The notes under the pieces: model-generated
Databases searched by the model: none
What the model saw: the letters and a program-made list of their open reading frames with translations, nothing else
Told to the model about the DNA's origin: nothing
Made by a program: the position numbers and the translations under genes
Part shown: in pieces, positions 17,013 through 24,300 of the stretch
How positions within the stretch are numbered: the stretch's first letter is position 1
How the letters are laid out: the number at the start of each line of letters is the position of its first letter
Origin: CAZEHO01 sp964511945
GTDB lineage: Bacteria; Actinomycetota; Acidimicrobiia; Spongiisociales; UBA11373
Direction of reading: 5' to 3'
Assembly: GCA_964511945.1 (NCBI GenBank)
Contig: CAZEHO010000004.1
Location: 1-64,000 of the forward strand
Length of the DNA: 64,000 nt

Positions 17013-18326
17013 ATGCGCCGCCTGATCCCGATCGCCGCCCTTGCGCTGGCCCTCGCCGCCTGCTCGAACCTCGACACGATCGATCCGGACATCGATCCCG
17101 ACCTCGAGACCACAGCGGCTGAGACCACCACGACCACACTTCGCACCGGAGCCCCGGCGACCACCGTTCCCCCGGAACCCACCACGACCACCACCGAGCC
17201 GCCGACCACGACGACCGCAGGCTCGGAGACAACCGAGGTCCCGGCCACGACGACACCTCCTCCGACCATCCCATTGGCCGATCTCGATCTGCGGCTTGTT
17301 GAGGTGGCGGCAGGGTTCGACGCACCGGTGCTCGTCCACGCCCCGCCCGGCGACGATCGGCTGTTCGTGCTGGAGCAACCGGGACGAATCGAACTGCTTC
17401 GCGGAAGCGATCGGCTCGGCACCTTCCTCAGCATCAGCGGGATCGTGGCCTTCGGTGGCGAGCGCGGGCTCCTCGGCCTGGCGTTCCACCCGGGCTACCC
17501 CACCGACCCCCGGTTCTACGTCCATTACTCGGCCGCCGATGGGGCCGGCATCCTGGCGGAGTACCCGGTGAGCGCCGATCCCGACAGGGCAGACCCGGAT
17601 TCCGGGAGAACCCTGCTCCGGATTCCCCAGCCGGCGAGCAACCACAACGGCGGCATGATCGCCTTCGGACCCGACGGCCTCCTCTACATGGGCCTCGGCG
17701 ACGGCGGTGCCGCCGACGACCGCTTCAGGAACGGTCAGAACACCGACACGCTCCTCGGATCGATCATCCGGATCGACGTCGACGGCGGCGATCCCTATGC
17801 GATCCCTCCGGACAACCCATTTGCCGACGGCGGAGGCGCCGCTGAGATCTGGGCCTACGGCCTGCGCAACCCTTGGCGGTTCGCATTCGACGGTGACTTC
17901 CTCTTCATCGGGGATGTCGGCCAGAACCGGTGGGAGGAGATCGATGTCATCGATCACCGCAGAGCCGGCGCTAATTTCGGCTGGCCGATCCTGGAAGGGT
18001 TCCATTGCTTCGGCGCAGCCGAGTGTGACCGGACCGGCCTCGTGGATCCGGTCCTCGAGTACCCCCATGAGGGAGGAGCCTGCTCGGTCACCGGCGGCTA
18101 CGTGTACCGCGGTACCGCGATCCCCGAACTCAACGGGGCCTACTTCTACGGCGACTACTGCTCCGGCGAGATCAGCTCGTTCCGGATCGACGGCGAGGGC
18201 ATCTTCGAACTGCGGTACTGGGACGAACTCAACGTGCCCTGGCTCACCTCATTCGGAATCGACGGCAGCCGCGAGATATACGCCGTCAGCGCCACCGGGA
18301 GCGTGTTCCGCATCGAGCGCGGGTAG
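17013..18326 (+). CDS. Lipoprotein of the glucose/sorbosone dehydrogenase family
   Basis: Exported six-bladed beta-propeller protein (437 aa) of the PQQ-dependent soluble aldose dehydrogenase (GSDH) family. The lipobox LALAAC puts the lipidated Cys at 17. A Thr/Pro-rich spacer (about 30-90) links it to the propeller. Family motifs are GERGLLGLAFHPGY, NHNGGMIAFGPDGLLYMGLGDGG, YGLRNPWRFAFD and IGDVGQNRWEEI. PQQ dependence is known for the family, not shown here. ATG 17013 begins the signal peptide. Confidence 0.88.
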   Translation: MRRLIPIAALALALAACSNLDTIDPDIDPDLETTAAETTTTTLRTGAPATTVPPEPTTTTTEPPTTTTAGSETTEVPATTTPPPTIPLADLDLRLVEVAAGFDAPVLVHAPPGDDRLFVLEQPGRIELLRGSDRLGTFLSISGIVAFGGERGLLGLAFHPGYPTDPRFYVHYSAADGAGILAEYPVSADPDRADPDSGRTLLRIPQPASNHNGGMIAFGPDGLLYMGLGDGGAADDRFRNGQNTDTLLGSIIRIDVDGGDPYAIPPDNPFADGGGAAEIWAYGLRNPWRFAFDGDFLFIGDVGQNRWEEIDVIDHRRAGANFGWPILEGFHCFGAAECDRTGLVDPVLEYPHEGGACSVTGGYVYRGTAIPELNGAYFYGDYCSGEISSFRIDGEGIFELRYWDELNVPWLTSFGIDGSREIYAVSATGSVFRIERG

Positions 18327-18353
18327 CGTTGGGTCGACGTCGAGGAGGGTGTC

Positions 18354-18827
18354 ATGACGGAACTGTGCGCTGCACGGGTCCGCGAGTACCTGATAACGCA
18401 CGGCATCGGGTACGAGATCCACGAGCACACCGAGACCTACACCGCCCAGGAACTCGCCGCCGTCGAGCACGTGCCGGGCCGACAGGTGGCCAAGGTGGTC
18501 ATGCTGCGGATCGGGCCGGAACTGGCGATGACCGTTCTGCGGGCGCCGGATCACGTGAGCATCGGCAAGGCCCGGATCGTCTTCGGCCGCGAGGACATCC
18601 GGATCGCCAGCGAGCTTGACTTCCTGGAATCGTTCCCGGATTGTGAACTGGGCACCGTGCCACCGTTCGGGCTGCTGTACGGGCTCCCGACCTACGTGGA
18701 CGAGCGACTGCTCGAGGCCGACGAGATCATCTGCCCCGCCGGCAGCCACACACTGTCGATGCAATTGGCAACCGAGGACTGGTACAAGCTGGTCGAGCCG
18801 GTGACCGTCGACATCGCTACCGGCTGA
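18354..18827 (+). CDS. YbaK/EbsC-type aminoacyl-tRNA deacylase
   Basis: Single-domain protein (157 aa) of the YbaK/ProX family, which hydrolyses mischarged aminoacyl-tRNA in trans. Family signs are the N-terminal YEIHEHTETYTAQELA, the substrate-site GRQVAKVVMLR lysine segment, and GTVPPFGLLYGLPTYVDERL. A GAGGAGG ribosome-binding site precedes the ATG, and a TAGCGT hexamer at the end of the previous gene may be its -10. Substrate tRNA (Pro, Ala or Cys) cannot be assigned. Confidence 0.85.
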   Translation: MTELCAARVREYLITHGIGYEIHEHTETYTAQELAAVEHVPGRQVAKVVMLRIGPELAMTVLRAPDHVSIGKARIVFGREDIRIASELDFLESFPDCELGTVPPFGLLYGLPTYVDERLLEADEIICPAGSHTLSMQLATEDWYKLVEPVTVDIATG

Positions 18828-18832
18828 TTGGT

Positions 18833-18868
18833 CCGCCCCGGGGCGGCGTTCCGGCCGGGTCAGGCCGG
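18833..18868. terminator. Two adjacent hairpins between convergent genes
   Basis: CCGCCCCGGGGCGG (18833-18846) is a perfect palindrome. CCGGCC (18851-18856) pairs with GGCCGG (18863-18868). They separate the YbaK-type gene from the convergent gene whose stop is at 18860-18862. No U-tract follows on either strand. Confidence 0.4.
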
Positions 18869-19852
18869 CAGGTTGACGCGACCCAACACCGGTTCCGTCA
18901 GACTGCCGAGATACAGGTACCCGCCATGCTCCCGCACCCCGGTCACCATGGCCACCGAGCCGGTGGGATCCTGGAGGTTGTGCACCACCGTTGCGGTGAC
19001 ATCGAAGCCGATCGCCATGCCGTAGCGGACCGGTTGCGGCTGCACCGATTCCGGAAGCCGTGCGATCAGCCCCCGCAACCTCGGGCGAGGCAGCAGCCGG
19101 TCGAGCGGCCGGTTGCGCGGGGTCACCAGCGGCGCCCAGACGGTGCCCCCAGGCCCAACCGAAAGATTGTCGGGAACACCGGGAAGGTTGTCGGCGAACA
19201 CCTCGACCGTTCCGGCCGACTCACCCGTGAGCCGGAGTGAAGAAATCCGGTACTCGGCGGTCTCGACAACCAGAACCGCCGATTCATCCGGGAGGAGCGC
19301 CACCCCGTTGGCGAATGAAAGGCCCTCGAGCAGCACGTCGACGCCACCCTCCGGGTTTCGGCGCAGCAAGCGCCCGGTGTTGCTGTGTTCGAGGAAGTCG
19401 CTCCGGTATTCGTGGATCCCGAACCGACGCGAGCTATCCGTGAAGTAGATGGTTCCGTCTGCGCCGATCGCTGCGTTGTTCACGAATCGCAGCCGCTCGC
19501 CGGCAAGCGAATCGGCGATCACCCGGACCACTCCGCTCTCGACGGCGAGCAAGCCGCGCTCGGCGTCGCAAACGATCAGCGAGCCGTCCGGTCCCCACTC
19601 GAGCCCCAGAGGCCGGCCACCGGTGTCGGCGACCACCACCGGTTCCGCATCCCATGCATCGATCCGCAGGATCCGCCCGTCTTCGAGGCCGCACCACAGC
19701 CTTCCGGCGGAATCGGCGAGAACGTCCTCGGGCCCGATGCCCGGCACATCCTTCAGGTCGGCCGAAGCGAGCAGTTCGTTCCGGGCAAAGGCGCCTACAA
19801 GACCGTTGTCCTTGGGTGGGCGCCAGGCGCGTGGCTGCAGTGACGACGACAT
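18860..19852 (-). CDS. SMP-30/strictosidine-synthase-like beta-propeller protein
   Basis: Cytosolic six-bladed propeller (330 aa) like strictosidine synthase or adipocyte-membrane-associated protein; bacterial members are usually lactonases or esterases. Blades begin with GIGPEDVLADSAGRLWCG, then PLGLEWGPDGSLIVCD, FVNNAAIGADGTIYFTDSS, FANGVALLPDESAVLVVE and GVPDNLSVGPGGTVWAPL. No signal peptide is visible. The ATG at 19850-19852 is 6 nt after TATTCT, the leaderless pattern. Substrate unknown. Confidence 0.85.
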   Translation of the reverse strand: MSSSLQPRAWRPPKDNGLVGAFARNELLASADLKDVPGIGPEDVLADSAGRLWCGLEDGRILRIDAWDAEPVVVADTGGRPLGLEWGPDGSLIVCDAERGLLAVESGVVRVIADSLAGERLRFVNNAAIGADGTIYFTDSSRRFGIHEYRSDFLEHSNTGRLLRRNPEGGVDVLLEGLSFANGVALLPDESAVLVVETAEYRISSLRLTGESAGTVEVFADNLPGVPDNLSVGPGGTVWAPLVTPRNRPLDRLLPRPRLRGLIARLPESVQPQPVRYGMAIGFDVTATVVHNLQDPTGSVAMVTGVREHGGYLYLGSLTEPVLGRVNLPA

Positions 19853-19858
19853 CCGCAG

Positions 19859-19864
19859 AGAATA
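19859..19864 (-). promoter_or_regulatory. Putative -10 box (TATTCT), leaderless SMP-30-like gene
   Basis: TATTCT on the minus strand ends 6 nt before the ATG at 19852, with no Shine-Dalgarno between. Confidence 0.45.
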
Positions 19865-19891
19865 CCGACGAGCACTCGCCTGCTCCCTCGA

Positions 19892-21067
19892 TCAGGCGCG
19901 CGCGATGGAGCCAGCCGGCGTGCAGGCGTCGTCGTACTCCACGAGCATTGGCGGCCGCTCCTCGTCGGCGCATGCCGGGCACGACGGGTCGCGATGCAGC
20001 CGCAATGTCCGGAACTCCTGGCTGAGCGAGTCGTAGGTCAGCAGCTTGCCGACCAGCGGGTCGCCGATTCCCAGCAACAGCTTGATCGCCTCCATCGCCT
20101 CGAGTGACCCGACGATGCCGGGGAGCACCCCGAGCACCCCGGCTTCAGCACACGATGGAGCCAGCTCCGGCGGGGGTGGTTCCGGGAAGAGGCACCGGTA
20201 GCAGGGCCCGTTGTACGGATCGAATACCGTGGCCTGGCCTTCGAATCTGAAGATGGAGCCGTGCACCACCGGGGTCCGCAGGTGTAGCGAGGCGTCGTTC
20301 ACGAGGTACCGGGTCGGGAAGTTGTCGGCACCGTCGACCACGACGTCGTAGCTGCCCATGATCTCGAGGATGTTGTCGGCGGAGAGACGCTGGGCGTAGG
20401 GCTCTACCTTGACGTCCGGGTTGAGGCGCCGGATCGTCTCGGTGGCCGACTCGACCTTCAGTTGCCCCACACGGTCGAGGTTGTGCAGGATCTGACGCTG
20501 CAGATTGGTCGCGTCGACGACGTCGAAATCCACAATGCCGATCGTCCCGACACCGGCGGCGGCGAGATACAGGGTTGCCGGTGAGCCGAGGCCTCCGGCC
20601 CCGATCAACAAGACCTTGGAGGAGAGCAGCTTCTCCTGGCCGGCCTCACCGACCTCGGGCAGGAGGATGTGGCGGCTGTATCGGGCTCGCTGGTCGTTGT
20701 CGAGCGTCTTCGGCACCTCCCACGGGCGCCCCTCAGTCTTCCACTGGTTGAAGCCGCCCGCCAGCGATGCGACGTTGGTGTACCCCATCTCCTCGAGCGA
20801 CTTGGCGGCCAGGGCGGACCGGGCACCGGCTGCACATACCAGCAGGATCTCGGTGCCGGGATTCGTCGTGAAGCGGGCAATGTTGCCTTCGAGCACACCC
20901 CGAGGCAGGAACACAGAGCCGGCGATGGCTCCCTGCTCGAACTCCTCCGCTTCGCGGGTATCGATGATCAGCGGAGGGTCATCAAGCCGAGCTTCGAGTT
21001 CGGCGGTCGTCACCTCGCGGATCTGCGCCCGGATGCGATTGACCAGTTCGTTGTAGGAGAGAGTCAT
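19892..21067 (-). CDS. moeB: Rhodanese-MoeB/ThiF sulfur-carrier adenylyltransferase
   Basis: Activates a ubiquitin-like sulfur carrier by C-terminal adenylation and, through its rhodanese domain, provides sulfur to form the thiocarboxylate. The rhodanese domain (about 20-112) has its active-site C78 in LLVCAAGARSA. The E1-like domain (from about 125) has ATP loop GAGGLGSP (156-163), DNFPTRYLVND, and zinc pairs C289/C292 (CYRC) and C363/C366 (CPAC). The domains are in the reverse order of mycobacterial MoeZ, where rhodanese is C-terminal. Being next to cysM-cysO-mec suggests CysO is its main client, perhaps along with MoaD. It starts 106 bp after the cysM stop. Confidence 0.9.
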   Translation of the reverse strand: MTLSYNELVNRIRAQIREVTTAELEARLDDPPLIIDTREAEEFEQGAIAGSVFLPRGVLEGNIARFTTNPGTEILLVCAAGARSALAAKSLEEMGYTNVASLAGGFNQWKTEGRPWEVPKTLDNDQRARYSRHILLPEVGEAGQEKLLSSKVLLIGAGGLGSPATLYLAAAGVGTIGIVDFDVVDATNLQRQILHNLDRVGQLKVESATETIRRLNPDVKVEPYAQRLSADNILEIMGSYDVVVDGADNFPTRYLVNDASLHLRTPVVHGSIFRFEGQATVFDPYNGPCYRCLFPEPPPPELAPSCAEAGVLGVLPGIVGSLEAMEAIKLLLGIGDPLVGKLLTYDSLSQEFRTLRLHRDPSCPACADEERPPMLVEYDDACTPAGSIARA

Positions 21068-21173
21068 GGGAAGAAGCTTGGTTTCAGTCTCGAACGGGTG
21101 TCACCGTAGTGGCATTCCGAGGGGTATCAGGGAACTCATGGCTGGGAGCTGCGAACAGGCGAGGCCCGCTCGC

Positions 21174-22103
21174 TCACCAGAACAGCGTGTTGTTCAGCCG
21201 GGCCACGGCCTGGTCGACGGTGCCCTCCCAGGCACGGGTCGACAGGTACTTCCATCCGGCATCGGCCATGAGCACCACGATCGTGCCCTCGTCGATGCGT
21301 TCGGCGTAGCGCAGTGCGGCGTGGAGCGCTGCACCCGAGGAGAGCCCGGCGAACAGGCCTTCCTCGTTGAGTAGACGCCGGGTCCCGACCACGGAGGCTT
21401 CCGTGCCCACGAGGATCTTCCCGTCGATGGCCGACGGATCGAAGATGGGTGGCTGATACCCGTCCTCGAGCGACCGCAGTCCCATCACCATCTCCCCTGC
21501 GGGCGGCTCGGCTGCGATGACCTTGCAGCCGGGGTTGGCCTCTTTCAAAGCCCGCCCGGTGCCCATCAGGGTACCGCCGGTACCCAGCCCGGCGACGAAG
21601 ACATCGACCGGCCCGGCCGCCTGGTCGAGGATCTCGGGGCCTGTGGTCTCGTAGTGCGCCCGGGGGTTCGCCTCGTTGGCGTACTGGAACAGCATGGTGT
21701 AGTCACCGGACGAAGCCATGTCCTCGGCGAGCCGAATCGCTCCGTTCGACCCCCGCTCGCCGGGGCTCTCCACGATCTCGGCGCCGAACGACGCGAGCAG
21801 ACCCACGCGCTCCGCCGACACGTTGGAGGGAACCACCACGGTGAGCCGATAACCCCGCAGCATGGCGAGCCTGGCCAGGGCGATGCCGGTATTGCCCGAC
21901 GACGGTTCGAGCAGGCGGTCGCCGGGCTCAATGAGCTCGTCGCGCTCGGCGGCGTCGACCATCCACGTCGCCGGACGGTCCTTGACCGACCCGGTCGGGT
22001 TGTGCCACTCCAGCTTGGCCAGCAAGCGGATCCCGGGACGCGGTGAGATCGCATCGAGTGACACCAGCGGGGTGGGCGTCGTGCGCACCGGCAGATCGAT
22101 CAC
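21174..22103 (-). CDS. cysM: CysO-dependent cysteine synthase (O-phosphoserine sulfhydrylase)
   Basis: PLP enzyme (309 aa) of the cysteine-synthase family. In mycobacteria CysM uses O-phosphoserine and CysO thiocarboxylate to make CysO-Cys. The PLP lysine is K41 in NPTGSVKDRPA, the substrate loop is SSGNTGIAL (68-76), and the phosphate loop is GLGTGGTLMG. The GTG at 22101-22103 starts IDLPVRTTPTPL and lies 7 nt after the cysO stop. The frame is open upstream but overlaps cysO. The assignment to CysM rather than CysK rests mainly on the mec-cysO context. Confidence 0.9.
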   Translation of the reverse strand: MIDLPVRTTPTPLVSLDAISPRPGIRLLAKLEWHNPTGSVKDRPATWMVDAAERDELIEPGDRLLEPSSGNTGIALARLAMLRGYRLTVVVPSNVSAERVGLLASFGAEIVESPGERGSNGAIRLAEDMASSGDYTMLFQYANEANPRAHYETTGPEILDQAAGPVDVFVAGLGTGGTLMGTGRALKEANPGCKVIAAEPPAGEMVMGLRSLEDGYQPPIFDPSAIDGKILVGTEASVVGTRRLLNEEGLFAGLSSGAALHAALRYAERIDEGTIVVLMADAGWKYLSTRAWEGTVDQAVARLNNTLFW

Positions 22104-22110
22104 TCGGTCG

Positions 22111-22386
22111 TCAACCGCCGGCGACGGCCGGAAGGATGACGACCTCCGCACCATCGGGAACCGGCGTGTCCGCACCCTCCAGGTAGCGAACGTCCTCGTC
22201 TCCGAGGAACACGTTGATGAACCGCTTCAACTGTCCGGACTCCTCGAAGATGACCTCGCCGAACCCGGGGTACTCCCGATCGACGCTCCGAATCACTTCG
22301 GTGATGGTTCCGGCATCGGCATCCACCACTGCAGCACCGCCGGTTCGCGGTCGGAGCACTGTCGGTACCCGTATTTGCACACTCAT
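22111..22386 (-). CDS. cysO: CysO ubiquitin-like sulfur carrier protein
   Basis: MoaD/ThiS-fold carrier (91 aa) that bears sulfur as a C-terminal thiocarboxylate. It closely follows M. tuberculosis CysO: IRVPTVLRPRTGG at the start, RFINVFLGDEDVRY in the middle, and the C-terminal VILPAVAGG with the required Gly-Gly (90-91). The ATG overlaps the mec stop (ATGA), so the two are translationally coupled. Confidence 0.93.
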   Translation of the reverse strand: MSVQIRVPTVLRPRTGGAAVVDADAGTITEVIRSVDREYPGFGEVIFEESGQLKRFINVFLGDEDVRYLEGADTPVPDGAEVVILPAVAGG

Positions 22387-22811
22387 GTCGTTGACTCCGT
22401 CGTATTGGCGTCGCTCACAACCAATTCCTCTTCGATGATGTTCCCGTCCTCGTCGATCCTGAACGCCCGAACCTCGGGATCGTCCTCGTCCTCGAGTGAG
22501 ACGAGTAGGTAGACCCAATCCGGCTCCGCGGCGCGGGCGACATCGGTCCGCGAGGGATAGGCCGCGGTGTGGGTATGGGAGTGAAAAACCCCTCCGAGAT
22601 GCCAGCCCAATCCCTCGGCATGCCGCAGCGCCTTGATGTGCTCCCTCGGCTCGATCGTGTACGCCACCGGGGAGTGCTCGGCGTTGGTCAGTGAGTAGAC
22701 CATCCGGACGTTGCAGTCATCATCGAACGCGAGCAGGCCGCACGCTTCCTCGGGGTAACAGAACCGGGCGTGGGCCACCATGGCGTCGCGAACTTGGGAA
22801 GGCACCTGCAT
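22383..22811 (-). CDS. mec: Mec, JAMM metallopeptidase releasing cysteine from CysO
   Basis: Zinc JAMM/MPN+ peptidase (142 aa). In mycobacteria Mec cleaves the CysO-Cys adduct to regenerate CysO and free cysteine. The JAMM motif is exact: E22 (EEACGLL) and H77-x-H79-x7-S87-x2-D90 (HSHTHTAAYPSRTD). It is the first gene of mec-cysO-cysM, with moeB following. The ATG is 8 nt after TACATT with no Shine-Dalgarno. Three and a half copies of a 16-bp direct repeat lie just upstream. Confidence 0.93.
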   Translation of the reverse strand: MQVPSQVRDAMVAHARFCYPEEACGLLAFDDDCNVRMVYSLTNAEHSPVAYTIEPREHIKALRHAEGLGWHLGGVFHSHTHTAAYPSRTDVARAAEPDWVYLLVSLEDEDDPEVRAFRIDEDGNIIEEELVVSDANTTESTT

Positions 22812-22819
22812 CGGGCGGG

Positions 22820-22825
22820 AATGTA
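22820..22825 (-). promoter_or_regulatory. Putative -10 box (TACATT) of the mec-cysO-cysM operon
   Basis: TACATT on the minus strand ends 8 nt before the mec ATG. The upstream 50 bp consist of tandem 16-mers. Confidence 0.5.
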
Positions 22826-22848
22826 GTCAGGGAACGGGCGCTAGCGCG

Positions 22849-22903
22849 GTGTCGGACCTACTCGGTGTCGGACCTACTCGGTGTCGGACCTACTCGGTGT
22901 CGG
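22849..22903. repeat. Tandem 16-bp direct repeat upstream of mec
   Basis: GTGTCGGACCTACTCG occurs three times without change (22849-22864, 22865-22880, 22881-22896), plus a partial unit to 22903. The stop codon of the alcohol dehydrogenase gene (22890-22892) is inside the third unit, so the array probably grew by duplicating the gene end. It sits about 24 bp upstream of the mec -10 box, a position suited to regulator binding. Confidence 0.9.
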
Positions 22904-23924
22904 GAACGATCACCGTTCGGATGTCATCCCCATACTCCTCGAGTTCATCCATTGCCTCATTGACCTCATCCGCCTCGAGCGACACGGTTCGGGTCACGAA
23001 CCCGTCGAGGTTGAGCGATCCGCGCCGGGCCATCTCCAGCAGCAAACCGATCTCGCTGGCCAGGTGGTCGGCCGCCCCCAGCACCTCGGCTTCGCGGTGC
23101 ACCAGGTCGGCCGTCGGATCGATCTCGAACCCGCCCCGGGCAATACCGACCGCGACTGCTCGCCCACCGACATCGAGCGCCGCCACTGCCTGGCGCATCA
23201 CCTCCGGGGAACCGACGAGCTCGACGGCCACGTCGACTCCATCTCCGTTCATCCTGCGGATCTCCTCGATGGGGTCGTGGCGTGCGGCATCGACCGGGAT
23301 CGCCCCGCGCCGGGCGGCTGCCTCGAGTTTCACCGGGTTGATGTCGACCGCATACACCTCGGCCGCTCCGAGCAACTGGGCCAGGACGATCGCCGACTGG
23401 CCCAAACCCCCCGATCCGAACACCGCGACCGTCTCTCCGAGACGAAGCCTGCTGCGGCGCAGTGCGTGCAGCGAGGTCGCGGTGGAACACATCATGATGG
23501 CGGCCTGCTCCAGCGGGATCTCGTCCGGCACCACAAAGGCGTTCCGGGCAGGGACCGCGATCTGTTCGGCATATCCACCATCTCGGTCGAGTCCGATCAT
23601 CGCGCCGGTGTCACAGAACTGCTCGGCTCCATGGCGGCAGGGATCACAGGCGCCGCAGGTCACGAGGTAGTGGAGGCAGACCCGGTGGCCGCGCGTCAGG
23701 GTCTCGACACCCTCGCCGACCTCCTCGACGACCCCGGCCACCTCGTGTCCCGGGACCAGGGGAAGCAACGGGACCGGCCGGATCCCGGATCGGTAGTGCA
23801 CGTCGGACCGACAGATCCCGGCGGCCTTGATGGACACCACCACCTCTCCGGGTCCCGGTGCCGGTGAGGGCACTTCGATGGTCTGCAGCGGTCGTCCAAG
23901 TTCAGTGATCTCGAGGGTGCGCAT
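22890..23924 (-). CDS. Zinc-dependent medium-chain alcohol dehydrogenase
   Basis: MDR-superfamily NAD(P)-dependent dehydrogenase (344 aa). Catalytic zinc ligands are C38 (GICRSDVHY) and H60-E61 (VPGHEVAG). The structural zinc site is C90, C93, C96, C104 (CGACDPCRHGAEQFC). The Rossmann loop is VFGSGGLGQSA, followed by VYAVDINPVKLEAA, whose Asp favours NAD. Substrate not determinable. The ATG at 23922-23924 is 8 nt after TAGGCT; the frame stays open upstream but lacks similarity. The stop lies in the 16-bp tandem repeat. Confidence 0.9.
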   Translation of the reverse strand: MRTLEITELGRPLQTIEVPSPAPGPGEVVVSIKAAGICRSDVHYRSGIRPVPLLPLVPGHEVAGVVEEVGEGVETLTRGHRVCLHYLVTCGACDPCRHGAEQFCDTGAMIGLDRDGGYAEQIAVPARNAFVVPDEIPLEQAAIMMCSTATSLHALRRSRLRLGETVAVFGSGGLGQSAIVLAQLLGAAEVYAVDINPVKLEAAARRGAIPVDAARHDPIEEIRRMNGDGVDVAVELVGSPEVMRQAVAALDVGGRAVAVGIARGGFEIDPTADLVHREAEVLGAADHLASEIGLLLEMARRGSLNLDGFVTRTVSLEADEVNEAMDELEEYGDDIRTVIVPDTE

Positions 23925-23932
23925 ATCGCGCG

Positions 23933-23938
23933 AGCCTA
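23933..23938 (-). promoter_or_regulatory. Putative -10 box (TAGGCT), leaderless alcohol dehydrogenase
   Basis: TAGGCT on the minus strand, 8 nt before the ATG at 23924, without a Shine-Dalgarno. Confidence 0.45.
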
Positions 23939-24080
23939 CGTAGCGGCTCGGGCTGCTGCGCCGGCTCTCCGGCAACGGGACCCGAGAGACGGGCCACGGG
24001 CTCTGGGAGACGATTCTGCGGCTCGTTGCGCGTTGCTCATCGCACGTTGCCGGCCGCGGCCCGGGTGCCCTCGACCCGGC

Positions 24081-24086
24081 TACTCT
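24081..24086 (+). promoter_or_regulatory. Putative -10 box (TACTCT), leaderless small gene
   Basis: TACTCT ends 6 nt before ATG 24093. The upstream stretch 23990-24055 is repetitive (GCGTTGC/GCACGTTGC-like). Confidence 0.4.
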
Positions 24087-24092
24087 CGTCGT

Positions 24093-24296
24093 ATGTCCGA
24101 CTCCGACTCCACTTCCGCCGGCGGCATCGCCGAACGCACCCTCACCATCCGTTCCGCCTCAGGTGACGCGCTGCTGAGCGTCCCGGCGATCCCAGCCGGC
24201 CTCGGCCTCGTCGCCGCCATCGCGATGGCACCGCGGCTCGTAGCCGCCGCCGCGCTCGGCGGGATGTTCGCCAAGGTCTCGCTCTCGATCGAGTAG
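24093..24296 (+). CDS. Small DUF4342-like membrane protein
   Basis: 67-aa protein with an N-terminal Ser/Asp stretch, a short polar strand RTLTIRSASGDALLSVPA and one hydrophobic segment (about 33-60) with Ala/Gly/Leu content. The layout resembles the DUF4342 domain, in which a short strand precedes a membrane helix; this match is by eye only. It is convergent with the MFS gene, with 4 nt between stops. Function unknown. Confidence 0.6.
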   Translation: MSDSDSTSAGGIAERTLTIRSASGDALLSVPAIPAGLGLVAAIAMAPRLVAAAALGGMFAKVSLSIE

Positions 24297-24300
24297 CGAC

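Noticed and set aside
22849..22903. CRISPR array
   Set aside because: Units are contiguous 16-mers without spacers, and no cas genes are present.
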